Source of the DNA: Luidia sarsii
Taxonomy: Eukaryota > Echinodermata > Asteroidea > Paxillosida > Luidiidae
DNA length: 64,000 nt
Reading direction: 5' to 3'
NCBI GenBank assembly: GCA_949987565.1
Contig: OX465107.1
Location: 12,780,413 to 12,844,412, forward strand
Below, piece after piece: positions 1-11,450 of this stretch. A program made the translations under genes and the position numbers. Each line of letters begins with the position of its first letter. Positions within the stretch are counted from its first letter, which is position 1. The notes beneath the pieces are model-generated. The model was not told the origin of the DNA and searched no databases. It worked only from the letters and a program-made list of their open reading frames with translations.

Positions 1-137
1 TGTTTCTACTTTCCGTCAGATTACCATTTTGCGCTAAAACCTATAGGCCCGAATTTCTTTTTTGGAAATAATTGTTTAATGGTTTAACACACAAACTGTG
101 GCAATCTTTCGACCTTTACCAATGTTGTATAGGGCCT
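1..137. mobile_element. TTAA-flanked short inverted-repeat element, right end only
   Basis: The last part of this stretch (CAATGTTGTATAGGGCCT followed by TTAA at 138-141) matches the right end of the complete element at 43,198-43,568, including the sub-terminal text about a 'tgtggcaatctttcgacc' segment. The left end lies outside the window. No coding capacity is seen, so it is called a non-autonomous element. The TTAA target would fit the piggyBac superfamily, but that is inference. Confidence 0.6.
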
Positions 138-435
138 TTAAGGAATCCTGTTCTCTTTTCGCCCTGAGTAAATAGTCTGAGCTTCATCGAGGCCACGCTG
201 TTATGTAATAATAGTGTGCATTGTTGCTCGCTCCAATTCAAAAACGGTACCAGCAATGTTCAGCAATGTTCTGTTCTGTGAAAAACGACCATAATCGCGT
301 TATGCTCCACCAGTGGCCGCGTAGATACCGATATAGGCCTAAACCCTCTCAGATCACAAAAGTCAAAGCAAAGGGACATGACTCACGGACACCCCCCTCC
401 CCGCGGACTTTTTCTGCAACCCTATAGTACTGTTT

Positions 436-1540
436 ACTTGGAACCCTCCTCAATCCTTCACAATCCTCCACAATCCTCCAATGTAAATTTTACAACCTTC
501 CTCAATCCTTCACAATCCTCCACAGTCCTCCCCCAGTCCTCCTGTGTAAATTTGACAACCTTCCTCAATCCTCCACAATCCTCCAAAGATCTCATTGTAG
601 CATGCTTCCTCAATCCTCCACAATCCTCCAGTGTAAATTTCACAACCTTCCTCAATCCTTCACAATCCTCCAAAGATCTCATTGTAGCATGCTTCCTCAA
701 TCCTTCACAATCCTCCAGTGTAAATTTCACAACCTTCCTCAATCCTTCACAATCCTCCACAGTCCTCCCCCAGTCCTCCGGTGTAAATTTGACAACCTTC
801 CTCAATCCTCCACAATCCTCCAAAGATCTCATTGTAGCATGCTTCCTCAATCCTCCACAATCCTCCAGTGTAAATTTCATAACCTTCCTCAATCCTTCAC
901 AATCCTCCACAGTCCTCCCCCAGTCCTCCGGTGTAAATTTGACAACCTTCCTCAATCCTCCACAATCCTCCAAAGATCTCATTGTAGCATGCTTCCTCAA
1001 TCCTCCACAATCCTCCAGTGTAAATTTCACAACCTTCCTCAATCCTTCACAATCCTCCACAGTCCTCCCCCAGTCCTCCGGTGTAAATTTGACAACCTTC
1101 CTCAACCCTCCACAATCCTCCAAAGATCTCATTGTAGCATGCTTCCTCAATTCTCCACAATCCTCCAGTGTAAATTTCACAACCTTCCTCAATCCTTCAC
1201 AATCCTCCACAGTCCTCCCCCAGTCCTCCGGTGTAAATTTCACAACCTTCCTCAATCCTCCACAATCCTCCAAAGATCTCATTGTAGCATGCTTCCTCAA
1301 TCCTCCACAATCCTCCAGTGTAAATTTCACAACCTTCCTCAATCCTTCACAATCCTCCACAGTTATTCCCCAGTCCTCCGGTGTAAATTTGACAACCTTC
1401 CTCAACCCTCCACAATCCTCCAAAGATCTCATTGTAGCATGCTTCCTCAATCCTCCACAATCCTCCAGTGTAAATTTCACAACCTTCCTCAATCCTTCAC
1501 AATCCTCCACAGTCCTCCCCAGTCCTCTGGTGTAAATTTG
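436..1540. repeat. 150-bp higher-order minisatellite of CAATCCTCCA words
   Basis: The marker GTAGCATGC recurs at about 685, 835, 985, 1135, 1285 and 1435, giving a 150-bp period, with a shortened 88-bp unit at the left. Each unit is made of variants of CAATCCTCCA plus the blocks GTGTAAATTT and AAAGATCTCATTG. Because 150 is divisible by 3 and the unit lacks stops in several frames, long overlapping open frames of 350-428 codons exist on both strands. They are not genes. Confidence 0.95.
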
Positions 1541-2026
1541 ACAACCTTATGGAAGATTGAGGAAGGTCAGGGGAAGAGGTCTCTTATAAAGGAAAGTGAT
1601 AACTCGACGTTCCGGCCGGTATGCTCCGGCTGTCATCATACGGGAGATGATTGTCCTGATGACGGCCTGATGACGGCCAAATATGTTAATGTGTTGTCGA
1701 AGTCGCCGTCTGCAGTGACAGCAATGATTCACTTTGGGCTCGGTCCAAAGAGCCGACTGCCAGTTGATCCCACTCAGCCGCTCTACCAGGAACTTCTCCG
1801 CTTTTATAGGCTGTATTTTATAGGCTATAATACGTTGAGAGTCTGTGTTTTCGGTGAACTCCCCCACCCCCAGGGATCAGAAGTATGACTGGAAGCAAAA
1901 CAGATAGGGAAAAACAAAAGTAATAGGCAACTGTGAACTGTGTTTCACGAAAAACATAAATTTGTGTTACTCACGAAGACTCATTTAACCCTAACCCCCT
2001 ACCAATTGTTTGTAGGATATAACCTG
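1541..2026. other. Non-repetitive spacer, no gene seen
   Basis: This is mixed-composition sequence between two minisatellites. It includes a short duplicated word (CTGATGACGG twice near 1655-1675). No exon with homology or convincing splice sites was found. Confidence 0.5.
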
Positions 2027-2515
2027 AATCCTGCAAAATCCTGCTATCCTGCCTTGTTCAAAGCTCCATGTGACCTGAATCCTGCCAAATCCTGCAGTAC
2101 TGGCTACTGTGGACCATTGCCTGAATCCTGCCAAATCCTGCACTGAGTTTATGGAGTTTTAGTCCACATTCTAAACAAAGACTTTTTTCAGCTTAGAACA
2201 ATGGGCCCTTTTTCGAACGAATAATCTCTTGACAAAAGCCACAACGACGTCCGAATTGTTACCAGCATCCTGCATTTTCCTACTGACAAAATCACCTCAT
2301 GCCCTCAATCCTGCACATTCCTACAGTGTGTCAACTCTCATTTGCCCTCAATCCTGCTAAATCCTTCTCCAGCACTTTGATAGTAGTAGCCTGTATCCTG
2401 CACAATCCTGCAATGTGTCAACTCTCATGTGCCCTGAATCCTGCAGAATCCTGCAATGTGTCAACTCTCATGTGCCCTGAATCCTGCAGAATCCTGCTGA
2501 AGGCAAATAGGATTC
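2027..2515. repeat. Degenerate minisatellite of GAATCCTGCA words
   Basis: Words of the form CTGAATCCTGCAAAATCCTGC recur irregularly at 2027-2145 and 2265-2515. In the right part there is a longer unit of roughly 49 bp containing TGTGTCAACTCTCAT. The basic word differs from that of the 436-1540 array mainly by a G for C in AATCCTSCA, suggesting the two arrays share an origin. Confidence 0.75.
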
Positions 2516-2784
2516 CGCAGGATTTGGGAATACACCATAATAATTATGCACCAAATGGCATGATTACAAGCACGAATAATAATCTGCAAAAGACGATCCC
2601 TATGAATACCGTGGTCTCAACCCCCACCCACTCCGAGTTCGGCCTTGGCCGGTTTCCTTCGTACCCCACACACTAACTTTTCGAAACCAGCTGACGCTCT
2701 TGGCATTGGCACCATGTAGCTCATCTCTTTCGAGGAGTGTGGCTCGAAGAAGAGCCGGTCTGAACTCCTCAGAGCCATACTCCT

Positions 2785-2841
2785 TGAGAGAGTGAGAGAG
2801 AGGGGCTAGGGAGGAGAGAGAGAGAAGGAGAGGGAGAGATG

Positions 2842-2905
<64 letters not shown>

Positions 2906-3877
2906 GGGGGCTAGAGAGGAGAGAGAGAAGGAGAGGGAGAGATGGGGAAAGAGAGAGAGAGAGAGAGAGGGGCTAGGGAGGGGAGAGAGAGTGAGAGAGA
3001 GGGGCTAGGGAGGGGAGAGAGAGTGAGAGAGAGGGGCTAGGGAGGGGAGAGAGAAGGAGAGGGAGAGATGGGGAAAGAGAGAGAGAGAGGGGGGGCTAGG
3101 GAGGGGAGAGAGAGCGAGAGAGAGAGGGGGGCTAGAGAGGAGAGAGAGAAGGAGAGGGAGAGATGGGGAAAGAGAGAGAGAGGGAGAGGGGGGCTAGGGA
3201 GGGGAGAGAGAGTGAGAGAGAGGGGCTAGGGTGGAGAGAGAGAAGGAGAGGGAGAGATGGGGAGAGAGAGAGAGAGAGGGGGGCTAGGGAGGGGAGAGAG
3301 AGTGAGAGAGAGGGGCTAGGGAGGGGAGAGAGAAGGAGAGGGAGAGATGGGGAAAGAGAGAGAGAGAGGGGGGCTAGGGAGGGGAGAGAGAGTGAGAGAG
3401 AGGGGCTAGGGAGGGGGAGAGAGAAGGAGAGGGAGAGATGGGGAGAGAGAGAGAGGGGGCTAGAGAGGAGAGAGAGAAGGAGAGGGAGAGATGGGGAAAG
3501 AGAGAGAGAGAGAGGGGGCTAGGGAGGGGAGAGAGAGTGAGAGAGAGGGGCTAGGGAGGGGAGAGAGAAGGAGAGGGAGAGATGGGGAGAGAGAGAGAGA
3601 GAGGGGGGGGGGCTAGAGAGGAGAGAGAGAAGGAGAGGGAGAGATGGGGAGAGAGAAAGAAAGAGAGTGACAGAGAGAGGGGCTAGGGAGGGGAGAGAGA
3701 ATGAGAGGGAGAGATGGGGAGAGAGAAAGAGAGAGTGAGAGAGAGAGGGGCTAGGGAGGGGAGAGAGAATGAGAGGGAGAGATGGGGAGAGAGAAAGAGA
3801 GAGAGGGGGGAGAGAGAGAGCGAGAGAGTGAGAGAGAGGGGCTAGGGAGGAGAGAGAGAAGGAGAGGGAGAGATGGG

Positions 3878-3908
<31 letters not shown>

Positions 3909-4785
3909 GGGGGCTAGAGAGGAGAGAGAGAAGGAGAGGGAGAGATGGGGAAAGAGAGAGAGAGAGGGGGGCTAGGGAGGGCAGAGAGAGTGAGAGAGAG
4001 GGGCTAGGGAGGGGAGAGAGAAGGAGAGGGAGAGATGGGGAGAAAAAGAGAGAGCGCGCGTGAGAGAGAGAGGGGCTAGGGAGGAGAGAGAGGAGGAGAG
4101 GGAGAGATGGGGAGAGAGAGAGCGAGAGAGAGTGAGAGAGGGGCTAGGGAGGAGAGAGAGAAGGAGAGGGAGTGATGGGGAGAGAGAAAGAAAGAGAGTG
4201 AGAGAGAGAGGGGCTAGGGAGGGGAGAGAGAATGAGAGGGAGAGATGGGGAGAGAGAAAGAGAGAGTGAGAGAGAGAGGGGCTAGGGAGGGGAGAGAGAA
4301 TGAGAGGGAGAGATGGGGAGAGAGAAAGAGAGAGAGGGGGAGAGAGAGGGGGGTGGGAGAGATGGAGAGCGAGAGAGAATGAGAGGGGAGAGAGAGAGAG
4401 TGGGAGAGAGGGGGTGGAAGAAAGACAAAGAGAAGGGGAGGGACAGAGAGGGAGAGAGAGAGAGAGAGAGAAAGGGAGAGACAAAGAGACCGAGGAGAGA
4501 CAGAGAGAAAGATGGGGAGAAACAGAGAGGGGGAGAGAGGGGAGAGGGAGAGAGAGAGAGAGCGAGAGGGGGGAGAGAGTGAGAGAGAGAGAGGGTTGGA
4601 AGAAAGACAAAGAGAAGGGGAGGGACAGAGAGGGAGAGAGAGAGAGATGGAGAGGGACACACAGAGAAAGGGAGAGATAGAGACAGAGAGACAGAGGAGA
4701 GACAGAGAGAAACTGAAGATAGGGAGAAACAGAGAGGGAGAGGAAGGGGAGAGGGAGATATAAGAGCGAGAGAGGGAGAGGGAAT
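2785..4785. repeat. Purine-only (GA)n compound satellite, 2 kb
   Basis: The + strand is almost purely A and G, built from GAGAGA runs alternating with GGGGCTAGGGAGG and GGAGAGGGAGAGATGGGGA blocks. Long Glu/Arg and Ser/Leu/Pro open frames on the two strands are by-products. A homopurine tract of this length can form triplex DNA and is a known assembly hazard, so its true length is uncertain. Confidence 0.95.
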
Positions 4786-5093
4786 GGAGTCCTATAGTCC
4801 GTTCTTTCGGAAGAGCTCGATCATATTCATAACACCAGACTGGTCTGCGTACTGTTGTTCATGATTGCGGCCACGTAAGAATGTAGCACCACTCTTGACT
4901 GGCAGGCGAAAGCGACTCCATTTAAAGGCCCGTTGTGTGTGGACTGGAGAAAGGGGACATAAGATAGGCCTAGCATTTAATGAGGCTGAGGTCGGGCTCA
5001 TTTTGAAATGAACGGAACGTATCTGTAAATTATACATCAGTATTATAGTGTCATACACCGCAACTTTCCACAATGTGACTCCAGTTTCTCCAG

Positions 5094-8000
5094 ATTACGG
5101 CAGCCTAACGGAGGATCTGGAGCTCGCCGGTATTGTAGTCGCCATCTGCCCCTGGCATCACCTGTGCGGCACCTACTGCCGCAACGCCTCCTCGGACCTG
5201 GGCGGACCGCTCTGCCACTGCGACCTGTGGTGCGGGGTCGTCGGCGACTGTTGTGCGGACTACGACGGGACCTGCCTCCTCCCTGCGCCGCCACCCAGCC
5301 ACCGGGCCGGTTCCGCATCGCCTCCGGAAGCGGTGCCCGCAGAACTTACGGTGGGCCGGGTTTGTTTTGGTCTTGGTCTTGGTCTTGGTCTTGGTCTTGG
5401 TCTTGGCCTTGGCCTTGCTCTTGCTCTTGCTCTTGCTCTTGCTCTTGCTCTTGCTCTTGCTCTTGCTCTTGCTCTTGCTCTTGCTCTTGCTCTTGCTCTT
5501 GCTCTTGCTCTTGCTCTTGCTCTTGCTCTTGCTCTTGCTCTTGCTCTTGCTCTTGCTCTTGCTCTTGCTCTTGCTCTTGCTCTTGCTCTTGCTCTTGCTC
5601 TTGCTCTTGCTCTTGCTCTTGCTCTTGCTCTTGCTCTTGCTCTTGCTCTTGCTCTTGCTCTTGCTCTTGCTCTTGCTCTTGCTCTTGCTCTTGCTCTTGC
5701 TCTTGCTCTTGCTCTTGCTCTTGCTCTTGCTCTTGCTCTTGCTCTTGCTCTTGCTCTTGCTCTTGCTCTTGCTCTTGCTCTTGCTCTTGCTCTTGCTCTT
5801 GCTCTTGCTCTTGCTCTTGCTCTTGCTCTTGCTCTTGCTCTTGCTCTTGCTCTTGCTCTTGCTCTTGCTCTTGCTCTTGCTCTTGCTCTTGCTCTTGCTC
5901 TTGCTCTTGCTCTTGCTCTTGCTCTTGCTCTTGCTCTTGCTCTTGCTCTTGCTCTTGCTCTTGCTCTTGCTCTTGCTCTTGCTCTTGCTCTTGCTCTTGC
6001 TCTTGCTCTTGCTCTTGCTCTTGCTCTTGCTCTTGCTCTTGCTCTTGCTCTTGCTCTTGCTCTTGCTCGTGCTCTTGCTCTTGCTCTTGCTCTTGCTCTT
6101 GCTCTTGCTCTTGCTCTTGCTCTTGCTCTTGCTCTTGCTCTTGCTCTTGCTCTTGCTCTTGCTCTTGCTCTTGCTCTTGCTCTTGCTCTTGCTCTTGTTC
6201 TGGCTCCTGCTCTTGCTCTTGTTCTGGCTCTTGCTCTGGCTCTGGCTCTGGCTCTGGCTCCTGCTCTTGCTCTTGCTCTTGCTCTTGCTCTTGCTCTTGC
6301 TCTTGCTCTTGCTCTTGCTCTTGCTCTTGCTCTTGCTCTTGCTCTTGCTCTTGCTGTTGCTCTTGCTCTTGCTCTTGCTCTTGCTCTTGCTCTTGCTCTT
6401 GCTCTTGCTCTTGCTCTTGCTCTTGCTCTTGCTCTTGCTCTTGCTCTTGCTCTTGCTCTTGCTCTTGCTCTTGCTCTTGCTCTTGCTCTTGCTCTTGCTC
6501 TTGCTCTTGCTCTTGCTCTTGCTCTTGCTCTTGCTCTTGCTCTTGCTCTTGCTCTTGCTCTTGCTCTTGCTCTTGCTCTTGCTCTTGCTCTTGCTCTTGC
6601 TCTTGCTCTTGCTCTTGCTCTTGCTCTTGCTCTTGCTCTTGTTCTGGCTCCTGCTCTTGCTCTTGTTCTGGCTCTGGCTCTGGCTCTGGCTCTGGCTCCT
6701 GCTCTTGCTCTTGCTCTTGCTCTTGCTCTAGCTCTGGCTCTGGCCCTGATTCTGGCTCTTGCTCTGGCTCTGGTTCTGGCTCTTGCTGTGTCTACGAAGA
6801 GTACAAGATTTTGGCAGCAGATGCATTTTGGTTCCATACGAGGAACATTCGAGGAATACGAGGAATGTTAACATTCATCTTCCTCTGCTGGAGTCTTTGA
6901 ATAGTCCACGTCACACGTGGGCACAGAATAAGTACATAATGTCAAGTGTTCTCGTTCGAGACAATGTAAGTAGGTTCACGTCACTGGTACAACATAATTA
7001 ATGGGCATGTTATACACTTCTATCTCCTCCTACCAGCCCGGTGATTTCCATTGCTACCCTGACGGTAAGTACCAGGTGATCGCCACGTGCCCACGCAATG
7101 ACCCGTCCATCGACCCCTCCGCGCAGAGGAGGTGCGAGCAGGAGGAGGAAGCGGGCGACCTCATGGCCAGGATCCCGGTCATGGGCGCCCGTCGGGCCTT
7201 CCCCTACCGGAACGTTCACTGCGCCCTCTGCCGGGGAGAGGAGGTTGGGGCCCTGCTGTGGTGGGAGGTGAACATCCAGTGCGACTCGCCCTGGACACAC
7301 CACCAAGCCGTCGCGTCCTTGCTCAACTCTACCTCCAAGGAGACGCTGGCGTGGATCGAGGAGGAGCTGCTCTGCTTGGTGACGATGAGGCCCCCGCTGC
7401 CGCTCCTGCAGCGGCTGAGGCCGTGCCTGGTCTCGGTGTCCGACTGCCCGGTCTCGGCCCGGCCCGAGGTCCAACGAGCCTGCCGCTCCTACTCGGCCCC
7501 GGTCAAGACGACCACGCTCGAGGGCGCCACTCTCTTCTACGGGAACCCGCACTGTCTGGCCTGCAACGAGCGCGAGACGGTGCGGCGCACCGACTGCGAC
7601 AGCAACTACCCGACCGTTGACATCGGGGCCGGGCTCCTCGTCCCCGGGCCCCCGATGCCCATCGGTGGCCTCCCGCCGCCCATCTCCATCCTGTTCGATT
7701 TCCGGGCCGACACCGGCGGGAGCAGCAACGTCAAGGTGGCGGTCGGGCAGCGAGTCCTGGCCGAGACGGAGGCCGTCGCCTGCCCTCCCTTGCAGGTCTA
7801 CGACCCCTTCGCCGGCGCCTGCCGCCAGCTCAGCTGCGCTCCCGGGTACACCCTGGTCGGCGACGCCTGCGAGCCCGCGCTGCCGGTCGTTAAGCCAGTC
7901 CACTTACAGGCGGTGACGGCAAGCTACCTGGGGACGGTGGCCGTCCGCTTGACGGTTTGCGCACGGGGATCTTCCCCAGAGACCGCCGATGAGGCGGATG

Positions 8001-11000
8001 GGGAGGAGGAGAAGAAGGAGGAGGAGGAGGGAGAGGTGAGCGATGACGTCCAAACCTGCCTGGCACTCCTAGTCGGAGTCAACCGGACAGCGCTGCGGCC
8101 CTCGGATGAGTCCCGGCCTCCGGCCCAGCTCTCGGCAGGTCCGCCGCCTGGCTGCGACCCGGCTCCAGCCACGGGTCTCCACTCCTTCACGGCGCTGATG
8201 GCCGCGGCCGATCTGCCGGCCGTCCGCCGGAGACTACGGTCGGCGGAGCCGAGTCGCGATCTCTGCCCGGACGGCGGCCCCACTGAGGAGGCGGCGGCGG
8301 CGGCGGCGACCCCCGTCACCTACCTCGAGGTCATCTTCCGTGATGCGGCCCTGCCGCTGCACAAGTGCAGCGGGAAGTGGGTCGCCGACGACTCCTCTCC
8401 GGGGAGCGGTCCCCAGGCCTCGACCGTCCAGCGAGAGGTCTACCGGGCGGCGGGCGAATCGCCGGGCGACTTCGCCTGGTCCTTCCAGCTGCAGCTCTGC
8501 CAGAACCCGGACCTGTCCTGTCTCCTCGAGACCTTCAACGCGTCCTTGTTCCACGCGGCCGGCAACGGCTCGAACGCGAGCGACGGCGCCCTGGTCTACG
8601 CGCCGACGGGGGAGGTCTTTCTCCGGCACGAGTACGTCGAGACGCCGGCCGGCGAGATCGGAGTCTGCGCCTTCAACGAGCGGAACGGGACGACCAACCG
8701 CACCGAGGTGTTCCCCTTCTACGCCTACTCGCTGCCGCAGCAGGTCCTGAGCCTCGCCGGCTCTGTGCTGTCCCTGTTGGGCGCGGCGGCCACGCTGCTC
8801 ACCTTCGCCGCCTTCCGCGAGCTTCGGCACGGCACCACCGGGCAGATCATGAGCTTTGTCGGGGCGCTGCTCCTGTGGCAGCTGCTCTTCCTCCTGGGCG
8901 GGCCGGTGTCGAGTGTCCGGGTCCTGTGCACCGCCGTGGCGTTCCTGGCGCACTACTTCCTCCTCGCCTCGGTGCTGTGGACCGCCGTGCTGGCGGCCGG
9001 GCTCTGCCGCGCCTTCGCCGGCCGCTCGGTGCCCGGCGGCGGCCGCCCCACCGCCGGCCGCCGCCGCCGCTTCGCTGGCCTCTCCCCGGCCGCGCTGGGC
9101 TTCGCCTGGGGGCTCCCGCTCCTCGTGGTCCTGCCCTGCCTGGCCCTGCACGTGGCGGACGGCCACGGCCTGCCGCTCCGCTACGGCAGCTCGGGACTGT
9201 GCTGGATCGGCAACGGCCACGTGGGCATCGCGGTGGTCGGGGTGCCCATCGGCGCCGTGCTCATCGCCAACGCGTGCTTCTTCGCCCTCACCGTCCGCGG
9301 GATACGGAAGACCCGGCGAGACACGAGGGCCGTCCTGCACGATAAATCAGACACACAGCAGATAATAGAAGACCTGATCATCTTCATCAAAGTGAGTACA
9401 GACCTCCCCCTTTCTACATAAGCTTTGGTGTTAAAGCCCCTACATAACATTGGTCGAGGTCAAAGAATAGCATCCATACGTTGTTTAGCAACCAACCAAA
9501 AAATATATAGCATCCAACATGAAATAGCACACCTGTGAAAATTTCAGCCCAATGCGCCAATCGAGTCTCGAGAAATTCATGAAAACCGCTTCATTTGTTT
9601 CGCGAAAATGCAGCATTCAACGCCGTACTGTTCCCAAAAATAGTTTAGATCTCGGTGAGACGTATACTATTTCTTTTACTCTTTTCTCCCAAAATACAAC
9701 ATTTCAGGCAGAAATATTTCAGTGCGAGGTTTCTACTATAACCATCTTCAAACTGTATAAGTTTCATGTAAATCTGTGAACAGATTTTTTTCGATCTTAC
9801 CAATGTTGTGTAGGGGCTTAAACGCAGTACTCTCACGGGCTCAATTGTCTTTCGCTATATTTTGATAGATCACTTTGTTTTCGCTGGTGAAAGTAAAATC
9901 TTGGGTTAAAGACGGGTCTATCCGTGGAAGCTAATCGAACCATTCCCGCCCGTGATATACTACAAACGCTTTGGCAGAGGTTATAATCTAAGGTTAGATT
10001 TGCTTCAAATCTGGCCACCACATTAACGAAAATTTCGTAGTGATTCAGAATCCAGGATTTGATCCAGATCATTTCCACACACACAAAAATCACTTCGATC
10101 GAGCCAGTGAGAATACCGACATACTGTAAAGGATTTCAAAACTTTCATAACTTTTCTAGTTACTTCGCTAAAAGACAGACAGACAAACGAACACGGGAAA
10201 CAACATAACCTCCTTGGCGGAGGTAATAGCCGATATTATTATTTTGTTTAAGATTCGATTATGCCCCTTTTCCAATACCCGGCTTAGGCTCTGGCTCCGA
10301 CTTCGTCTCTGTTATTCAGAAGCTGAAAACCCAGGTTGGAGTTCTTTGTTGAAGCATAGAGCAAGGTTGAAGTTGAAGCTTTTGATTCTTTTATCAAACG
10401 CAATATAGCATTCAGAAACGAAGCCAAAGGCCTGCCATTTTCATGCCCTGTAGGCCCTACTCTCAAGCCGAGTTTTGAAAACGTGCCTATGGCCGTGTAC
10501 GAAATGAAGGCTTAGGCTCGGACTTAGGCTTCGGTCATATTTATCTTACTCGTTATAATATACCAAGCATCTAAAAACAAGTGTTTTGGCCCCAGTTTCT
10601 TGGTGAATACTCTGTACTTCTCAAGCCAACAAACATTCAAATTCGGAAACATACCATAACCTGGATTTTCAGGTTTTGTCAGACGGAGACGAAACCTGAG
10701 CCCGAGCCTAAGCCTTCATTTCGTAAACGAGCCTATGAATATGAAAAGAAGGCCCCAAATAAGACAGTCTGCTGCCCTCGACGTCACAAAATCTCCCATT
10801 CTTTTATATTTTTGGCGGGCGTTTCGTGGACCAGATTTCCAGCCTGATGGGGTTCACCTGGGCCTTCGGCTTTGCGGCGGCCGTCAGCGATGCCGTCCCG
10901 CTCTGGTACGCCTTCATCGTGCTCAACTCGTGCCAGGGCCTGCTCGTCTTCCTCTCCTTCGTCTGCGGCCGGAAGGCGGCCGACCTGTGGCTCGGCTGGT

Positions 11001-11119
11001 TCCGCCGGCGGTGCCCGTGCGGGTCGGCGGCCGGCCAGGGCGGGGGCAGGGCGAGGGGAGACGGTCCCAGCGTCTCGGCCACGACAACGCCGGTGAAAAC
11101 CGAAACTACTAGCATGTGA
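5094..11119 (+). CDS. Somatomedin-B / class B-like 7-transmembrane receptor, three exons, 5' end missing
   Basis: Model: 5094-5350, 7037-9391, 10835-11119 (stop 11117-11119); about 964 residues plus a missing N-terminus. Exon 1 encodes a somatomedin-B domain: CGTYC, CHCDLWC, then GDCCADYDGTC, giving the eight family cysteines plus one extra upstream. Exon 2 has a cysteine-rich ectodomain (FPYRNVHCALCRG; CPPLQVYDPFAGACRQLSC), an acidic run, several N-x-S/T sites and TM1-TM5 (8744-9298) with the extracellular CW pair at 9200-9205. Exon 3 has TM6 (SSLMGFTWAFGF) and TM7 (LNSCQGLLVF), followed by a short basic tail. The second junction (AAA|gtgagt, ccag|ATT) is phase 0 and restores TM6. The first (acg|gtgggc, taccag|CCC) is also phase 0, but other in-frame donors exist. 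It is a plasma-membrane receptor with unknown ligand. No canonical GPS cleavage motif was recognised. The signal peptide exon must lie further upstream. Confidence 0.85.
5365..6785. repeat. (TCTTGC)n hexanucleotide microsatellite in receptor intron 1
   Basis: About 1.4 kb of near-perfect TCTTGC repeats begins with TCTTGG units, has isolated variants (GTGC at 6068, TGTTGC at 6355) and ends in TCTGGC-rich units. A distinctive interrupted block (GTTCTGGCTCCTGC) occurs at 6197 and again at 6641, exactly 444 bp (74 units) apart, which shows an internal segmental duplication. The hexamer has no stop in any frame, so 490-600 codon dipeptide frames appear on both strands. Confidence 0.97.
9435..9817. 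mobile_element. TTAA-flanked MITE, family AGCCCCTACACAACATTGG, in receptor intron 2
   Basis: The left end AGCCCCTACATAACATTGG and right end CCAATGTTGTGTAGGGGC are inverted repeats directly flanked by TTAA (9431-9434 and 9818-9821). A second copy in opposite orientation is at 62,417-62,761. There is no open frame, so it is non-autonomous. Its ends are similar to those of the 43,198 family. Confidence 0.8.
9828..10240. repeat. Dispersed repeat ending in GACAGACAGACAAACG...CCTCCTTGGCGGAGGTAA
   Basis: The segment ends with GACAGACAGACAAACGAACA and then CCTCCTTGGCGGAGGTAAT, a tail I recognise from dispersed repeats in many aquatic animal genomes. No second copy is obvious in this window, so the left border is approximate. 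It lies inside intron 2 of the receptor gene. Confidence 0.5.
10488..10738. repeat. Foldback inverted repeat (CGAAATGAAGGCTTAGGCTC)
   Basis: The arm at about 10,488-10,540 (ACGAAATGAAGGCTTAGGCT) is the reverse complement of the arm at about 10,690-10,738 (AGCCTAAGCCTTCATTTCGT). A related word, GGCTTAGGCTCTGGCTCCGA, occurs at 10,282. The structure fits a short non-autonomous element. It sits just upstream of the last receptor exon, within intron 2. Confidence 0.65.
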
Positions 11120-11161
11120 CACGATGGGTCCCCCAACCCAAAACCCCGAACCAAATGTATT

Positions 11162-11207
11162 GGGCCTGACGTTTCGGTTCTTGCAGGACCTTTCTCAAAG
11201 GCAGAGT
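11162..11207 (+). repeat. GGGCCTGACGTTTCG element fragment
   Basis: This is a 46-bp fragment of the dispersed element described at 13,289-13,483: GGGCCTGACGTTTCGGTTCT followed by GCAGGACCTTTCTCAAAGGC. It begins about 43 bp after the receptor stop codon and so may be in the 3' UTR. A further diverged fragment is at 11,792-11,838. Confidence 0.75.
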
Positions 11208-11261
11208 GAAGGGTTATAAACACTTGGCTTGTGTACCTTGTTTTATTTCACAACTTAAGCC

Positions 11262-11450
11262 GTGTTCCCACTGAACTTAATTTTGTCAAACTACCGAGGC
11301 TGAGCGGAAGAATGGCAAAATTAAGTCCAGTGGGGACGCTCGGTAAACTGACGTCCCTGTCAAGTTACCGCTACCGTGATCTAACAGGGCGAGAGGAGTC
11401 GCGGAAGACTTCCGCTCAGCCGCTAAAAAGTCCAGTGGGAACAGCCCTTT
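11262..11450. mobile_element. Short inverted-repeat element (CTGTTCCCACTGGACTT ends)
   Basis: The left end GTGTTCCCACTGAACTTAAT and right end AAGTCCAGTGGGAACA are inverted repeats, with internal inverted copies of GAGCGGAAG. It is non-coding. Its ends, with a TTCCCAC core, resemble those of the elements at 31,540 and 61,333, but the interior differs. Confidence 0.6.

Noticed and set aside
378..1888. Overlapping open frames of 350-428 codons on both strands
   Set aside because: They arise from the 150-bp minisatellite, whose unit is a multiple of 3 and lacks stops. There is no protein-like composition or family motif.
5253..6900. Frames of about 490-600 codons of Leu, Ser-Cys, Leu-Ala and Arg-Ala repeats
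   Set aside because: Products of the stop-free TCTTGC hexamer. Only the somatomedin-B part (5094-5350) is accepted as exon.
8234..9340. 368-codon minus-strand frame opposite the receptor
   Set aside because: It is a shadow of the GC-rich receptor exon. The plus strand shows clear transmembrane and cysteine patterns that continue across a phase-matched intron.
9828..10240. Fragment of a LINE coding region
   Set aside because: No reverse-transcriptase or endonuclease motif appears in any frame; only a non-coding repeat tail is recognisable.
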